DNA from: Caprimulgus europaeus
Lineage: Eukaryota; Chordata; Aves; Caprimulgiformes; Caprimulgidae
Assembly: GCA_907165065.1 (NCBI GenBank)
Contig: OU015539.1
Location: 16,708,816-16,772,815, forward strand
Direction: 5' to 3'
Length of the DNA: 64,000 bases
Below the pieces are notes generated by a model. It had not been told where the DNA came from. It saw only the letters and a program-made list of their open reading frames with translations, and made no database searches. The stretch's first letter is position 1, and every line of letters starts with the position of its first letter. A program made the position numbers and the translations under genes. Below are positions 40,301-47,115 of this stretch, in pieces.

Positions 40301-41169
40301 TTTTTTAACAGAAGTTAGTATGGAATTACCTGGAAGTAGGAAAAAGTAAAATAATACCATAGGATCTCTATCTGAGGTCAAAATGCATTAAAAACTAACG
40401 TTGTTACCTTAAACTTTAAGATAAATTAACAGATGAAGCATGCATTAAAAAGATTTTCACTCATCTGTATGCAGTGCCCTCTTAGTATATTTAAGGCAAC
40501 TCCATTTGTTTTCACCCTATCAAAAACCAACCCTGTGCTCTAAGCTTTTATGTCAGAATAGATGAACTCATGTTCAAGAGGAGATGAACTTTTCAAATCT
40601 GTTGTCCAATGTTTTTCAAGCCTCATCCCTCCTTTTTTCACTACTGTCTCATCAGTTGATAAAACAAACAGAATCTTTCATAATGCAATGCAGACAGACT
40701 CCACTGATTTGTTCCATCTTAAAGTCACTTTTGCACCTTTCGATTTGTGCCTGTAGGCATGCTGTGCCACCTTGAAGTGGACACCAAAAGCTAAGTGCAA
40801 TTCTTGAGGCATTTTGGCAGAAATGTGAGTTCCAAGTGAGTTCCACTGGATTTGGTGGAGTTATTCCAGATTTCAGCTGGAGAAAATAGGATGAGAGCAT
40901 GGACTACAATATAAGTTTGCAAGACAATTATTTTCCTCTTCTTAGGAATGAAAGTATTTGTAAGAGAAAAGAAAATCTTGCATAAGGGTTACAGGTTCAT
41001 TAGCTTCACAAAGCCAAGGAAAAAGCATTTCAAGCTCCAAAGCAAGTTATAAATTCTTTAAAACAGTAAAAACATCAAGCAACTGAATCTTCCTACCTTT
41101 GATCTGTATGAAGGCAAGTACTAGTAGTAATATCCATAGTGGTATTCGTGTCCCACCACCTGTGCCCAT
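1093..41169 (-). CDS. MUC5AC: MUC5AC-like secreted gel-forming mucin, 34 exons, 3' end outside window
   Basis: This gene encodes a secreted polymeric mucin that forms mucus gels on epithelia after C-terminal dimerisation and N-terminal multimerisation. The joined exons give 6,506 codons in one continuous phase: signal peptide, VWD1-C8-TIL, VWD2-C8-TIL, TIL'-VWD3-C8-TIL, then 27 CYS domains with Thr/Ser/Pro linkers, then the start of VWD4. Each D assembly shows its CGLCG motif (exons 6, 14/15, 25). The MUC5AC assignment rests on recalled family features: the VWD4 opening [17 protein letters not shown], with its GDPH site, and the D3 segment MGIYLVVDT, which fit human MUC5AC better than MUC5B. 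Avian MUC5B (ovomucin alpha) is much more diverged and, as I recall it, lacks CYS domains. The start codon at 41,169-41,167 has A at -3 and G at +4 and follows a TATA box at a normal distance. The stop codon, the rest of D4, the VWC modules and the cystine knot are left of position 1. The recalled similarity was not tested by a search. Confidence 0.9.
1485..1659 (-). CDS. MUC5AC: Mucin exon 33: pre-D4 cysteine-rich exon
   Basis: 175 bp, phase 0 to 1. It encodes [28 protein letters not shown] and CCYHYECQ. The final Cys of ECQC spans the junction with exon 34. This is the segment just before VWD4 in gel-forming mucins. Confidence 0.9.
1660..2285. other. Intron 32, with one orphan exon-like segment
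   Basis: This intron between exons 32 and 33 holds a 111-bp open segment (1,845-1,955) with AG/GT borders that does not fit the phases of its neighbours. Otherwise it is AT-rich with A-rich runs near 2,090-2,115. Confidence 0.5.
2286..2509 (-). CDS. MUC5AC: Mucin exon 32: first C-terminal Cys-containing exon
   Basis: 224 bp, phase 1 to 0. It encodes [29 protein letters not shown], a Thr/Pro stretch ([10 protein letters not shown]) and [12 protein letters not shown]. The IYNxTDxxGCxFYAxC pattern is conserved at this place in MUC5AC and MUC5B. The acceptor is preceded by a long pyrimidine tract. Donor GTACAT keeps frame with exon 33. Confidence 0.88.
2714..17566 (-). CDS. MUC5AC: Mucin exon 31: giant central exon with 27 CYS domains
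   Basis: This single exon is 14,853 bp (4,951 codon-equivalents) and uninterrupted, phase 1 to 1, with acceptor TTCACAG and donor GTTAGT. It encodes the central mucin region. CYS1 (17,546-17,247; WSEWYDG) and CYS2 (17,027-16,722; WSRWYDA) are diverged from each other and from the rest, and are separated by T/S/P linkers of 73 and 99 residues. Then come 25 tandem CYS-plus-linker units (16,424-2,838). The tail is a short Thr/Pro segment ending [13 protein letters not shown]. Each CYS domain has a WxxW C-mannosylation-type motif and about 10 cysteines; the linkers are expected to be densely O-glycosylated. Human MUC5AC has 9 CYS domains as recalled, so 27 is a large expansion. The open frame extends upstream to 17,750, but that part is intron: the frame-matching acceptor is at 17,567. 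The length may be affected by assembly of near-identical repeats. Confidence 0.95.
2838..16424 (-). repeat. 25-copy tandem array of CYS-domain units (546-558 bp)
   Basis: The 5' ends of the units on the minus strand are 16424, 15878, 15332, 14780, 14228, 13679, 13121, 12572, 12017, 11459, 10904, 10346, 9788, 9239, 8684, 8126, 7571, 7013, 6458, 5900, 5351, 4796, 4247, 3692 and 3146. Each holds a 309-bp CYS domain ([14 protein letters not shown] to NPNC, 10 Cys) and a linker of 79-83 residues, about two thirds Thr/Ser. The CYS domains are nearly invariant apart from Lys/Arg before FKMC. All length differences are multiples of 3, at three linker sites: four or five Thr before FSSS, HTSTTSP or HTSTTTTSP, and AYS or (A/T)YYS. 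The last unit switches to a different linker. The plus strand is rich in GGTGG runs. Confidence 0.97.
17858..18064 (-). CDS. MUC5AC: Mucin exon 30: end of N-terminal region, first Thr-rich stretch
   Basis: 207 bp, phase 1 to 1. It encodes [39 protein letters not shown] and then a Thr/Ser/Pro tail ([18 protein letters not shown]). TDGTGGC and the GPNGT order match MUC5AC. Confidence 0.93.
18163..18206 (-). CDS. MUC5AC: Mucin exon 29: micro-exon after D3
   Basis: 44 bp, phase 2 to 1. It encodes [14 protein letters not shown], equivalent to the short CTERGVEC-type segment of MUC5AC. It was found by splice sites and frame continuity. Confidence 0.85.
18294..18433. repeat. 47-bp minisatellite, three copies, in intron 28
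   Basis: Three direct copies begin at 18,294, 18,341 and 18,388, each starting TTAATTGTGTGTTTCAATG and ending near CTTCAGATATTCA. The last is slightly truncated. Copies differ by single bases (CCCTATC versus CCCTGTC), so the duplication is recent. Confidence 0.95.
18892..19033 (-). CDS. MUC5AC: Mucin exon 28: TIL3 / E3 module
   Basis: 142 bp, phase 1 to 2. It encodes [38 protein letters not shown] and NCQSC, the end of the D3 assembly. Confidence 0.92.
19373..19501 (-). CDS. MUC5AC: Mucin exon 27: TIL domain 3
   Basis: 129 bp, phase 1 to 1. It encodes [34 protein letters not shown] and the LRGLE ending. The equivalent mammalian exon has the same order of motifs. Confidence 0.93.
20051..20207 (-). 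CDS. MUC5AC: Mucin exon 26: C8 domain 3
   Basis: 157 bp, phase 0 to 1. It encodes [31 protein letters not shown] and [10 protein letters not shown], a very conserved C8-3 signature of MUC5AC and MUC5B. Confidence 0.94.
20799..21038 (-). CDS. MUC5AC: Mucin exon 25: third CGLCG and start of C8-3
   Basis: 240 bp, phase 0 to 0. It encodes [53 protein letters not shown] and FAKCHSQ, ending VWD3 and opening C8-3. Confidence 0.94.
21535..21714 (-). CDS. MUC5AC: Mucin exon 24: VWD3 middle
   Basis: 180 bp, phase 0 to 0. It encodes [48 protein letters not shown] and [15 protein letters not shown] and the LSPKF ending favour MUC5AC over MUC5B. Confidence 0.93.
22047..22160 (-). CDS. MUC5AC: Mucin exon 23: VWD3 middle
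   Basis: 114 bp, phase 0 to 0. It encodes [20 protein letters not shown] and KSIKVFLR. The ENIPCGTTG block is conserved in MUC5AC and MUC5B. Confidence 0.92.
22262..22400 (-). CDS. MUC5AC: Mucin exon 22: start of VWD3
   Basis: 139 bp, phase 2 to 0. It encodes [33 protein letters not shown] and GDCEYVLVQ, the opening of VWD3, the domain central to N-terminal multimerisation. Confidence 0.93.
22482..22513. repeat. 16-bp tandem duplication in intron 21
   Basis: GTGTTAAGCCTATAAT is repeated head to tail twice, at 22,482-22,497 and 22,498-22,513. Confidence 0.9.
22949..23100 (-). CDS. MUC5AC: Mucin exon 21: rest of D'
   Basis: 152 bp, phase 0 to 2. It encodes [36 protein letters not shown] and IRVGCNTC, the end of D' and the E' module. 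Confidence 0.92.
23229..23329 (-). CDS. MUC5AC: Mucin exon 20: TIL' (start of D')
   Basis: 101 bp, phase 1 to 0. It encodes [27 protein letters not shown], the start of the D' TIL-like module preceding VWD3. Confidence 0.92.
23975..24024 (-). CDS. MUC5AC: Mucin exon 19: short exon closing D2
   Basis: 50 bp, phase 2 to 1. It encodes [17 protein letters not shown], corresponding to the GKLSCIG segment between D2 and D'. It was found by frame continuity and splice sites. Confidence 0.85.
24613..24868 (-). CDS. MUC5AC: Mucin exon 18: TIL domain 2 and E module
   Basis: 256 bp, phase 1 to 2. It encodes [37 protein letters not shown] and CPCYYKG with GEVIHDNG. The wording is closer to MUC5AC than to MUC5B as recalled. 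Confidence 0.93.
25418..25544 (-). CDS. MUC5AC: Mucin exon 17: end of C8-2
   Basis: 127 bp, phase 0 to 1. It encodes [32 protein letters not shown] and GWRNKVC. The [10 protein letters not shown] block is highly diagnostic of MUC5AC and MUC5B. Confidence 0.93.
26555..26649 (-). CDS. MUC5AC: Mucin exon 16: C8 domain 2
   Basis: 95 bp, phase 1 to 0. It encodes [20 protein letters not shown] and HSTVNPEVY, the core of C8-2. Confidence 0.9.
27397..27561 (-). CDS. MUC5AC: Mucin exon 15: second CGLCG and start of C8-2
   Basis: 165 bp, phase 1 to 1. It completes [15 protein letters not shown] and continues with [13 protein letters not shown] and NSFENPC, the linker into the second C8 domain. Confidence 0.92.
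27646..27783 (-). CDS. MUC5AC: Mucin exon 14: end of VWD2
   Basis: 138 bp, phase 1 to 1. It encodes [31 protein letters not shown] and ends at RTCG, the first half of the second CGLCG motif. Confidence 0.9.
28567..28636 (-). CDS. MUC5AC: Mucin exon 13: VWD2 middle
   Basis: 70 bp, phase 0 to 1. It encodes [20 protein letters not shown], matching the MUC5AC/MUC5B pattern of SIYTQLP or QIYTQLP. Acceptor GACAG and donor GTAAGT. Confidence 0.9.
29031..29141 (-). CDS. MUC5AC: Mucin exon 12: VWD2 middle
   Basis: 111 bp, phase 0 to 0. It encodes [19 protein letters not shown] and [11 protein letters not shown], a strongly conserved VWD2 segment. It lies after a 1.7-kb intron. Confidence 0.9.
30841..30979 (-). 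CDS. MUC5AC: Mucin exon 11: start of VWD2
   Basis: 139 bp, phase 2 to 0. It encodes [20 protein letters not shown] followed by [10 protein letters not shown] and GDCSYVLTK, the opening of VWD2 in gel-forming mucins. Confidence 0.93.
31802..31919 (-). CDS. MUC5AC: Mucin exon 10: end of TIL1 / start of E1 module
   Basis: 118 bp, phase 1 to 2. It encodes [24 protein letters not shown] and a final Cys split across the junction with exon 11, the usual transition between D1 and D2. Confidence 0.9.
32471..32512. repeat. Short direct duplication in intron 9
   Basis: ACTGATATTCAGTTCCCAT occurs twice (32,471-32,489 and 32,494-32,512) with a 4-bp spacer. It is a local tandem duplication with period 23. 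Confidence 0.9.
32634..32759 (-). CDS. MUC5AC: Mucin exon 9: TIL domain 1
   Basis: 126 bp, phase 1 to 1. It encodes [27 protein letters not shown] and CPPG, a trypsin-inhibitor-like module following C8-1. Confidence 0.9.
33104..33320 (-). CDS. MUC5AC: Mucin exon 8: C8 domain 1
   Basis: 217 bp, phase 0 to 1. It encodes the cysteine-rich C8 module with SICETVL near the start, [31 protein letters not shown], and ends at KLC. The donor GTAAGT is strong. Confidence 0.9.
33385..33665. mobile_element. Old interspersed repeat in intron 7
   Basis: The stretch with ACCAAAGGTCCATCTGTTC, CCAACAGCAGCCACAAGCAG, GGGCAAGTACACG and GAATTTCTCTTTCATGAA resembles a widespread old sauropsid dispersed repeat. 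I recognise the wording but not a secure family name. The copy is degraded. Confidence 0.5.
33812..33924 (-). CDS. MUC5AC: Mucin exon 7: VWD1 to C8 linker
   Basis: 113 bp, phase 1 to 0. It encodes [19 protein letters not shown] and a proline-rich [10 protein letters not shown] segment, matching the VWD1-C8 junction of MUC5AC and MUC5B. Confidence 0.88.
34331..34421 (-). CDS. MUC5AC: Mucin exon 6: end of VWD1 with CGLCG
   Basis: 91 bp, phase 0 to 1. It encodes [20 protein letters not shown], carrying the first CGLCG (CxxC) motif of the mucin D domains. This motif has been implicated in disulfide-linked assembly. Confidence 0.92.
34891..35005 (-). CDS. MUC5AC: Mucin exon 5: VWD1 middle
   Basis: 115 bp, phase 2 to 0, acceptor CTCAG, donor GTAAG. 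It encodes [19 protein letters not shown] and ends in [12 protein letters not shown], the conserved beta-strand block of VWD1 just before the calcium-binding and CGLCG segment. Confidence 0.9.
36034..36295 (-). CDS. MUC5AC: Mucin exon 4: start of VWD1
   Basis: 262 bp, phase 1 to 2. It opens with [18 protein letters not shown], the hallmark first strand of the VWD1 domain, and includes [11 protein letters not shown] and [11 protein letters not shown] chose donor GTATGT at 36,033 because it restores the frame into exon 5. Confidence 0.9.
36490..37060 (-). mobile_element. Degraded CR1-type LINE fragment in intron 3
   Basis: On the plus strand, wording such as CTGCATCTCTTCCACATTTA, CAGAATTGTACACTATACCC and TCTCACCAGTGCTTTGAACA matches the reverse complement of the CR1 3' coding/UTR region. 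It is much mutated, and the borders are approximate. Confidence 0.6.
37270..37341 (-). CDS. MUC5AC: Mucin exon 3: spacer before VWD1
   Basis: 72 bp, phase 1 to 1, acceptor TTAG, donor GTAAG. It encodes a proline-rich segment including [13 protein letters not shown], equivalent to the short linker that precedes the NPSHNGRVC opening of D1 in MUC5AC and MUC5B. Confidence 0.8.
37965..38122 (-). mobile_element. CR1 LINE 3' end in intron 2
   Basis: ATAGAATCACAGACTGGTTT, GGAAGGGACCTTAAAGCTCA, CCATGGCAGGGACACCTTCC and GACCAGGTTGCTCAAAGCC form the reverse complement of an avian CR1 3' end. The fragment is about 160 bp, and the tail lies at its left edge. Confidence 0.92.
39078..39149 (-). CDS. MUC5AC: Mucin exon 2: N-terminal spacer after signal peptide
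   Basis: 72 bp, phase 1 to 1, with acceptor TTCAG and donor GTAAG. It encodes the signal-cleavage region (VQAQDDEP) and an acidic/polar spacer preceding D1. The AQD after the hydrophobic core resembles the mature N-terminus of MUC5AC. Confidence 0.8.
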
Positions 41170-41210
41170 CTTCTGGAAGTCCGGTAGAAACTACCGAACA
41201 ACCTGCCTCT
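41097..41210 (-). CDS. MUC5AC: Mucin exon 1: 5' UTR and signal peptide
   Basis: Coding bases are 41,097-41,169. They encode a short glycine-rich start with one arginine and a hydrophobic core ([15 protein letters not shown]), a typical secretory signal peptide. Cleavage is likely just after the exon 1/2 junction, near VQA. The donor GTAGG follows, in phase 1. The 5' limit is estimated from the TATA box. Confidence 0.85.
41182..41196 (-). promoter_or_regulatory. Small perfect hairpin in the 5' UTR
   Basis: CGGTAG and CTACCG are separated by three bases, giving a perfect 6-bp stem with a 3-nt loop. It ends 13 nt upstream of the start codon. It would fold in the mRNA leader if transcription starts near 41,210. 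Any translational role is unproven. Confidence 0.4.
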
Positions 41211-41236
41211 AAGGAAATACCTGTCTGCTTCCGAGT

Positions 41237-41244
41237 CTTATATA
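41237..41244 (-). promoter_or_regulatory. TATA box of the mucin gene
   Basis: The minus strand reads TATATAAG here, 68 bases upstream of the start codon. A transcription start is expected near 41,207-41,213, giving a 5' UTR of about 40 bases. TATA promoters are usual for secreted mucin genes. The start site itself is inferred. Confidence 0.75.
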
Positions 41245-41297
41245 GTGAGAGAGTAGGTTTTGGCTCAGTTCCCAGATTGTTTCACAAGGTTCTTAAT

Positions 41298-41348
41298 AGG
41301 TGGGGCTTCAGACATTTTAGTTTTCCTTTGCAGGTGCACAGGTAAATA
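41298..41348 (-). promoter_or_regulatory. Candidate proximal regulatory sites (forkhead, E-box, CACC/GC box)
   Basis: Upstream of the TATA box the minus strand carries TATTTAC (41,342-41,348, forkhead/FOXA-like), CACCTG (41,331-41,336, E-box) and GCCCCACCT (41,298-41,306, KLF/SP-like). FOXA and KLF factors are plausible regulators of goblet-cell mucins, but these are consensus matches only and occupancy is inference. Confidence 0.35.
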
Positions 41349-41349
41349 G

Positions 41350-44300
41350 AGGATGCTCTGACTTTCCCTCAGGTATTTGCACTCTAGGAGGAGTCTTCAT
41401 TCTACAGGTCTTTTTGATGAAATGTCAAGAAGTGAGTAGGAAGAATTTTTGCTCAGGCTTAGTCTTCCCACCTTGCTATGTATTATGGGATAAATAAAAT
41501 TTAAGGGGCTTCTGAGTGACTATTGAGCTGGAGCTTGGAATGAATGATTTGACTTTTTTTTTTGTTTTCCTCCGTATGGTAAATGATGGCAACTTCTCAA
41601 AAACCCAAGGAAGTTCTGTCTGACACAGATTTTTTGTAATGAGTTTGCACTTGTCTATGTAGCTACTTTGTGAAAATTGGAAAAATCAGATGCCATCTAA
41701 GGTCAGCATCTATCCAGAGGCCAGGCCCAACACAGGACTGTGCAGTGAAAATCTTTCAGCATTAGAGAGTCAGTAAGATGGACCTTTCCTTGAGGGATTC
41801 TTCTTCACACATGGGCAGTTTTAGTGCTATCTCAGCTGTTTCCCTTCTGAGTAAACATGATTTCATCATAACAAATTAGATTGTTTCTACCTACAATAAA
41901 AAATACATGTTTTCTGGTGATTGCTGTTCCTAGAGACATAAAAAGACTGATTTGCAAGAATGTCCTTTGGAATGTTCCTTATCTTAGGAACAATGAGAGA
42001 GTGAACAGTGGTTTATGAATATGTTAATATATTTATTTACAGCTATATTGCTTTGGTGAATTAAACTTTTATTATGCTTTGCCCTGGGGTGTAGAGAAAC
42101 AGCCTTTCAGTAGGAGGATGGGTCCCATAATCCTACATGGGATCAAACAGTTCTTGCAAAGGAGGTGGTACTGGGATGGCCTCCATATTCTCTGGCGAGA
42201 GGACAAGGCGCAATTAGGTTTACAACTGGAATTGAAGTTTAGGTTAGACATTGGGGAGAAAATGTCTTTTTACAAGGATGCTGAAGTACTCATATAGGTT
42301 GCCCAAGAAGGCTGTTGAATTTCCATCACTGGTGGTCTTTAAGAACAGGTTAGAAAAGAAAACAACTAACTGAGAATGGTGCAAGTGCTGTTGATAGTGC
42401 CCTGGGGCAGGGAAATGGACTAAATGACCACTTGAGATTCCTTCAACCACAATTTTCTGTGGGTTTTTTTTTCCTGAAAAAGAATATGTATTCTCTCTGT
42501 TGAAGCAGTGATATTTGAGGAAGTAACTTCAACATTAAGAGAAAAATAAAAGGCACATTTTTGTCCTTATGCAGTAACCAGAAGCAAGAAAAGATGCTCT
42601 CTTTCCTGAACATTTTAAAAGTACAATTGGTTATTAATATTTAAATAAAAGTCACATAACTAAATAAAATTGTAAGTGTCGAGGAAAAGAATTAATCAGT
42701 TTCAGTCATGAGTTATATCTCTGTCAACTTCATTGACGTATATGTCTGTAGAATTGACCTTAGTGATATTTAAATGAGGAAAAGGAGATAACTACAAGTT
42801 ACTTTTATGTGTAGAAATACATGCAGTGAAAATTTCAGGGAAATGTTATCACCTCTAACAGCAATTATCAAAGTTCCAGGATGAAGATCCTAAAAAGAAA
42901 AATTTTAATGGAGATAACTGGTGCATAATGAAAGTAATTATCAAATAGTATGGTAAACTCAACTGAGTAATACATACAAGCTTATTAAATTATTCTGTTG
43001 GTGGGAAGAAAAATATGCTTTATGAATCATTATATTTCTTACCACTGAAAAATCAATTAATATCAACAGTTGCTATGCTGTGGTTTCATATACGCAGGTT
43101 AACATTTCCTGCATGTTCAGGGAAGTACTATGAGCTCTCAGAGATCCCAGTTTGGTAACTACTGGTTATTCCCTTTACATGACCATCAGAAACTAGGCTG
43201 AAACTGGTTTACAGTTAAATTTAACTCCTTTTACTGAGCTTTAAGGCACCATCAAAAGGGGTTCCCTATATCTACATTTTTGGCTAGAAGTCTCAAATCT
43301 CATATATGTCATGGGTCACATTATCCTTACCCTCCTAAGTGGTTACTTCATTGATGAATCCTGTTAACTGCCATTATCTTGTGCTGATTCTTTTCAGAAA
43401 TTATTATAAAATGTGTCAAAATATGAGACTTGCAAAAATAATTTCTAAATATTTATGATAAATTAATTTGGCAGTATTACTAATTATTAAAAGAAATAAT
43501 TCCTCTTCAAATGGTATTTCACCTCCATTCACTCAATAGACCTAAACAGATTACATTGGAGAGTGTTTTTTAAAGATTGGCTTGGGATAACATGTCCAGA
43601 TTTGTGTAACTGTTTATGATCAAATCAGTGTAGAGTTGACTGAATAAGTAGAACTATTAATATAGTAGAAAAATATATTGATATACATTTTAATATTTTT
43701 TAACAGAAATGATAAAAGACTGACATTGCATTTGATCTGAAAACCCTGACACTTCTTTCTATAGCTTCTCTTTCTTTTTCTAGGGGTTCTATTCCTCTTG
43801 TCTATGTCTGCAATATTAAACTGGATCAAACATTTCAGTAAAAGAGTTGTTAGCATTTCCAGATCCACTCTTTTTAATCCTACATGGCCAAATGCTCCAT
43901 GGTGATGGTGTTATTCATGCATCCTACTCATGATTTCTGGATCTGGTTCTTCATAAGAAAAAATGAGACCATCATGCCTTCTTTTCATACATCATCTCTG
44001 TAGAACACAAATAAGTTGTCATAGCAAATTTTATTAACTTTCAGGTGCAGCAATGATTGAAATCAGTGTCTCCATTTATGTTTCTAAGAGATAGAATGAT
44101 GGACAAGCAGAAGGTGTCTAGTGCACCTAGTGCTATATTGGAGCAGCTTCATTTCAAGGGAGGATGAAAACATTTGTAATTGATAGAAACTGTGGCATTT
44201 CCTCTGTGCCAGCACTAAAATGCAGTTTTACAAGGATCCATCTGCTGGGCTTTCCTCTGGCTGGTCATTTGCCTACTTCTGAGGCTGAGTTTAAGCTCCA

Positions 44301-47050
44301 GAATTGGTGCTGGGACATTAGGCTTTGCATTCAGCTGAACTACTATCCTGATTGTCCCTAATTTTTGATCTGTGCAAATTCAAACCCACATTTTTGATCT
44401 GAAAGTTTCTATAGAAAAGTGAGGCAACTGATTAGTTTCTACTCAAAAGTTGTTCATTAATATTATAGGCATTCTCTGAATTATGTGAAGATGGACTACA
44501 TTTCAAACAGTTGCAGTAGGTCTTTTATATCATTATAGGATACAGTCTATTTACAGTAAAGCTATTGTTAAAGACTAAAATAGGGTTACAACATTTTATG
44601 TCCTTTACTAGATCTTAGTCAAACATGGTGCCATTGATCCACTCCTTTACTTCCAAATGCTTAGATAAAACTTATTGATTAAAAATCAAATCCCATTAAT
44701 ACCCAAGAGTTGAAACCCTGTTTCATTAACATGAGTAGTTCTCTTGCTGCCTTTTAGTGGGTACATTGTAGAGGACCAAGGCCATAATCCTTTGATCTCC
44801 ATTGCAGCATCTATGCTTTAGTGTAAAACAGGTAATGTGTAAAATGATTAGGATCTATTTCTGGTTTTATTTCTATTATCTGTTCATTTCAAAGGTCATA
44901 GTGTCATTTAGAAGAACCCAAGCAAGGCATAACAAGATAAATCAAGCACTGGAAGCTGTCTAGCTGCAACATAAGAAGTTAGTTTACACCAATATGACTA
45001 GGAAGTACAAGATATTGAATATAGCTTGTCTCATTTTATTTAACAGTTTTCCTTGGGAGGAAATTCAGTCACAGAACACCTGAGGGTCCTGTATTAAGAC
45101 ATTCCACCTGTGCAAAGTTAGTAAAGAGACCTCATTTTGTAAGTATTGCATGTCAAATATACCCATGCTCTTATATTAGCCAAGTTCCTTTTCCCAGGAA
45201 AGATCTGAAATGTCATGACTGGTGTGGACTGGGTCAAGTGGACAATAGTATTGGTATTAGCACAATAGCATGAGGTTCCTACAAGTTCCCAGAGTAACCC
45301 TGCACTGGTGTGAAGTGTTTTCCCTGTAATAAAACATTCAGAAGCTGAACAGCATTGTTTTAGCCCATGCCTTCATTCACACCTTCTCCACAACTCCAGT
45401 GCCAAGTTTGAGGTTGTCATTCCCAGGATTTTTGCATACAGAATTACCCTGCTCGTGGCTACCTGCTTCTGCCATCTGTATCCTTTCTGTTTCTTTGCTT
45501 CAGATCTCCCTGCAATCAATCCTGCTCTACATTCTTCTCTTCTTATTCCTTCAGTGTCCTTTATCTTCTTCTTGACATACCCATTGGAAGACAACTTGGG
45601 ATTTATTTTTTTTTTTCAGAATATTTGGCATTCCATACAATTCTATATGTTCACAGTATGGCTCCAGTTGATTTCAACAGTAGCTGAATACTCAACATTT
45701 CTGCATGTTTGGTCTCAAGCTGATTATCCAGAAATGAAGAATGCACAGTCAAAAACCACAATTATAATTTGATATGAATCTTTTAACTGGCATCATAAAT
45801 GAACTTTGTGGCAGTCAGGCAGCTTGGTGATACTGTCCTTGCTCTTTTCAGCATTTCCCTCATTCAGTCACTTCAAATTTAAGTTCTGCAACAAACAAAC
45901 AAATAAATAAACAAAGCAGGAAATCTTAAAGACAATTTTACCAGAAAGATCCCTGCAATGTCCTCAGTAAGGAAAGTTTTGCAGAAAAAATAATGTGCAT
46001 CCTATACTGTGAGGAGTGTGAACACAGGGGCCAGAGTAAGGTTTCCACGTTGTCTGAACATGTCCAGGATATCTTTGTGTATAAAGGGGATAAACACTTA
46101 AGCTTCTTTATACCTTGTAAACACGGACACTGCAACTGTGCATACTAATATTTGCAATTGGTATTATAGACTGAAAAATTGATGTACACACACATACTTG
46201 AGGACATATTTACATTGTGCAGTGGTGCATGCTGCAGAGATCCCTCTGCTAGCAAGAGCCAAGGTAAATTGATAATAGGAAATAGTGTCACTACATGAAT
46301 ATAAAGTTGCAGCTAAGATAATTTGCCTTTCTCTGAGGCACTGATACTGCAACATTACGTTTGGGATCTGAACTGATTTCTCTACCCAGGGCTGTACTGT
46401 GCCATGTGGTCATAGCAGCAAGCTGAAAGCTGGACTCTGTTACATGGCACCATAGTGTCCCAAAAGAAAAAATCAACCTTTAGAAGCAATTGGTGTTTGC
46501 AAGCTCAGAGAGATAAATGGTACAACTAGTAAAAAAGTGGGTGAAATGGAGCGCTGAGCTGAGCAGTGTATCTAAACCCTCACAGGGACCTATTCCTGTG
46601 CATCACCTCAGAAAAAGTCTAGGTGTTAAAATACTCCAGTAGACATCATTCTGATGAATGACACTCAGGTACATTTGTAATAATAAAGCACAGACTGTGT
46701 AAGAAGTGGATTTATACATATTAGTGCCACTAGCAGGTTTTGTCAGAAGTCCTGTTAGTGGAAGTTGTACAGCTCTTCCTCCACTGGACTCTTGCAAATA
46801 TATCCTTAGTTTAAATCTGTAGCAGACTTTCTTTATTCAACAAGTGCATGGAAGATATAAGCAAATGCATGTAAACAAAGACAAACATGGAGAAAGAAAC
46901 AAAATCCTTTAGTCCATGTATGATTAAGGCTCTGAGAAATTAATTAAATGTATAGCAGTGGTATAAAAGTTAGCAGAGACCTCTTTAGTTTTGCAGTTCA
47001 ACTATTGCCATTCATTTTAATAATTAAAGTTTCTGTTATGGCATTGTCCT
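41350..47050. other. Intergenic DNA upstream of the mucin gene
   Basis: AT-rich sequence. Apart from the CR1 fragment at 42,090-42,460 I see no supported exon, RNA gene or repeat. Open frames here are short and lack family motifs or cysteine patterns. Confidence 0.6.
42090..42460 (+). mobile_element. Old CR1 LINE 3' fragment
   Basis: GACATTGGGGAGAAAATGTC, GGTTGCCCAAGAAGGCTGTT, TCCATCACTGGTGGTCTTTA and CCTGGGGCAGGGAAATGGAC match a CR1 3' end in plus orientation, with substantial divergence. The borders are approximate. Confidence 0.72.
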
Positions 47051-47051
47051 T

Positions 47052-47115
47052 GGGGGGAGACTATATTGCATGGAGGGGGGTATGTGGGGGGGGGCGTGGG
47101 GGTGGTGGTGATGGG
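47052..47115 (+). repeat. G-rich low-complexity tract with quadruplex potential
   Basis: The plus strand has runs of 6, 6, 9, 5 and 3 guanines within 64 bases, followed by a short (TG)n run. It stands out sharply in AT-rich surroundings. Confidence 0.85.

Larger units (their letters stand above)
34422..41096. other. Large 5' introns 1-5
   Basis: Intron 1 (39,150-41,096) includes a GC-richer patch around 39,880-40,270 without a supported exon. Intron 2 (37,342-39,077) and intron 3 (36,296-37,269) hold the CR1 pieces listed separately. Intron 4 (35,006-36,033) and intron 5 (34,422-34,890) show nothing recognisable. First introns of this size often hold enhancers, but none is demonstrated here. 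Confidence 0.6.

Noticed and set aside
1093..41169. Assignment to MUC5B or MUC2
   Set aside because: The GDPH-bearing D4 opening and D3 wording fit MUC5AC better than MUC5B. MUC2 has only two CYS domains in mammals and differs in N-terminal wording. This was judged from recalled family features, not a search.
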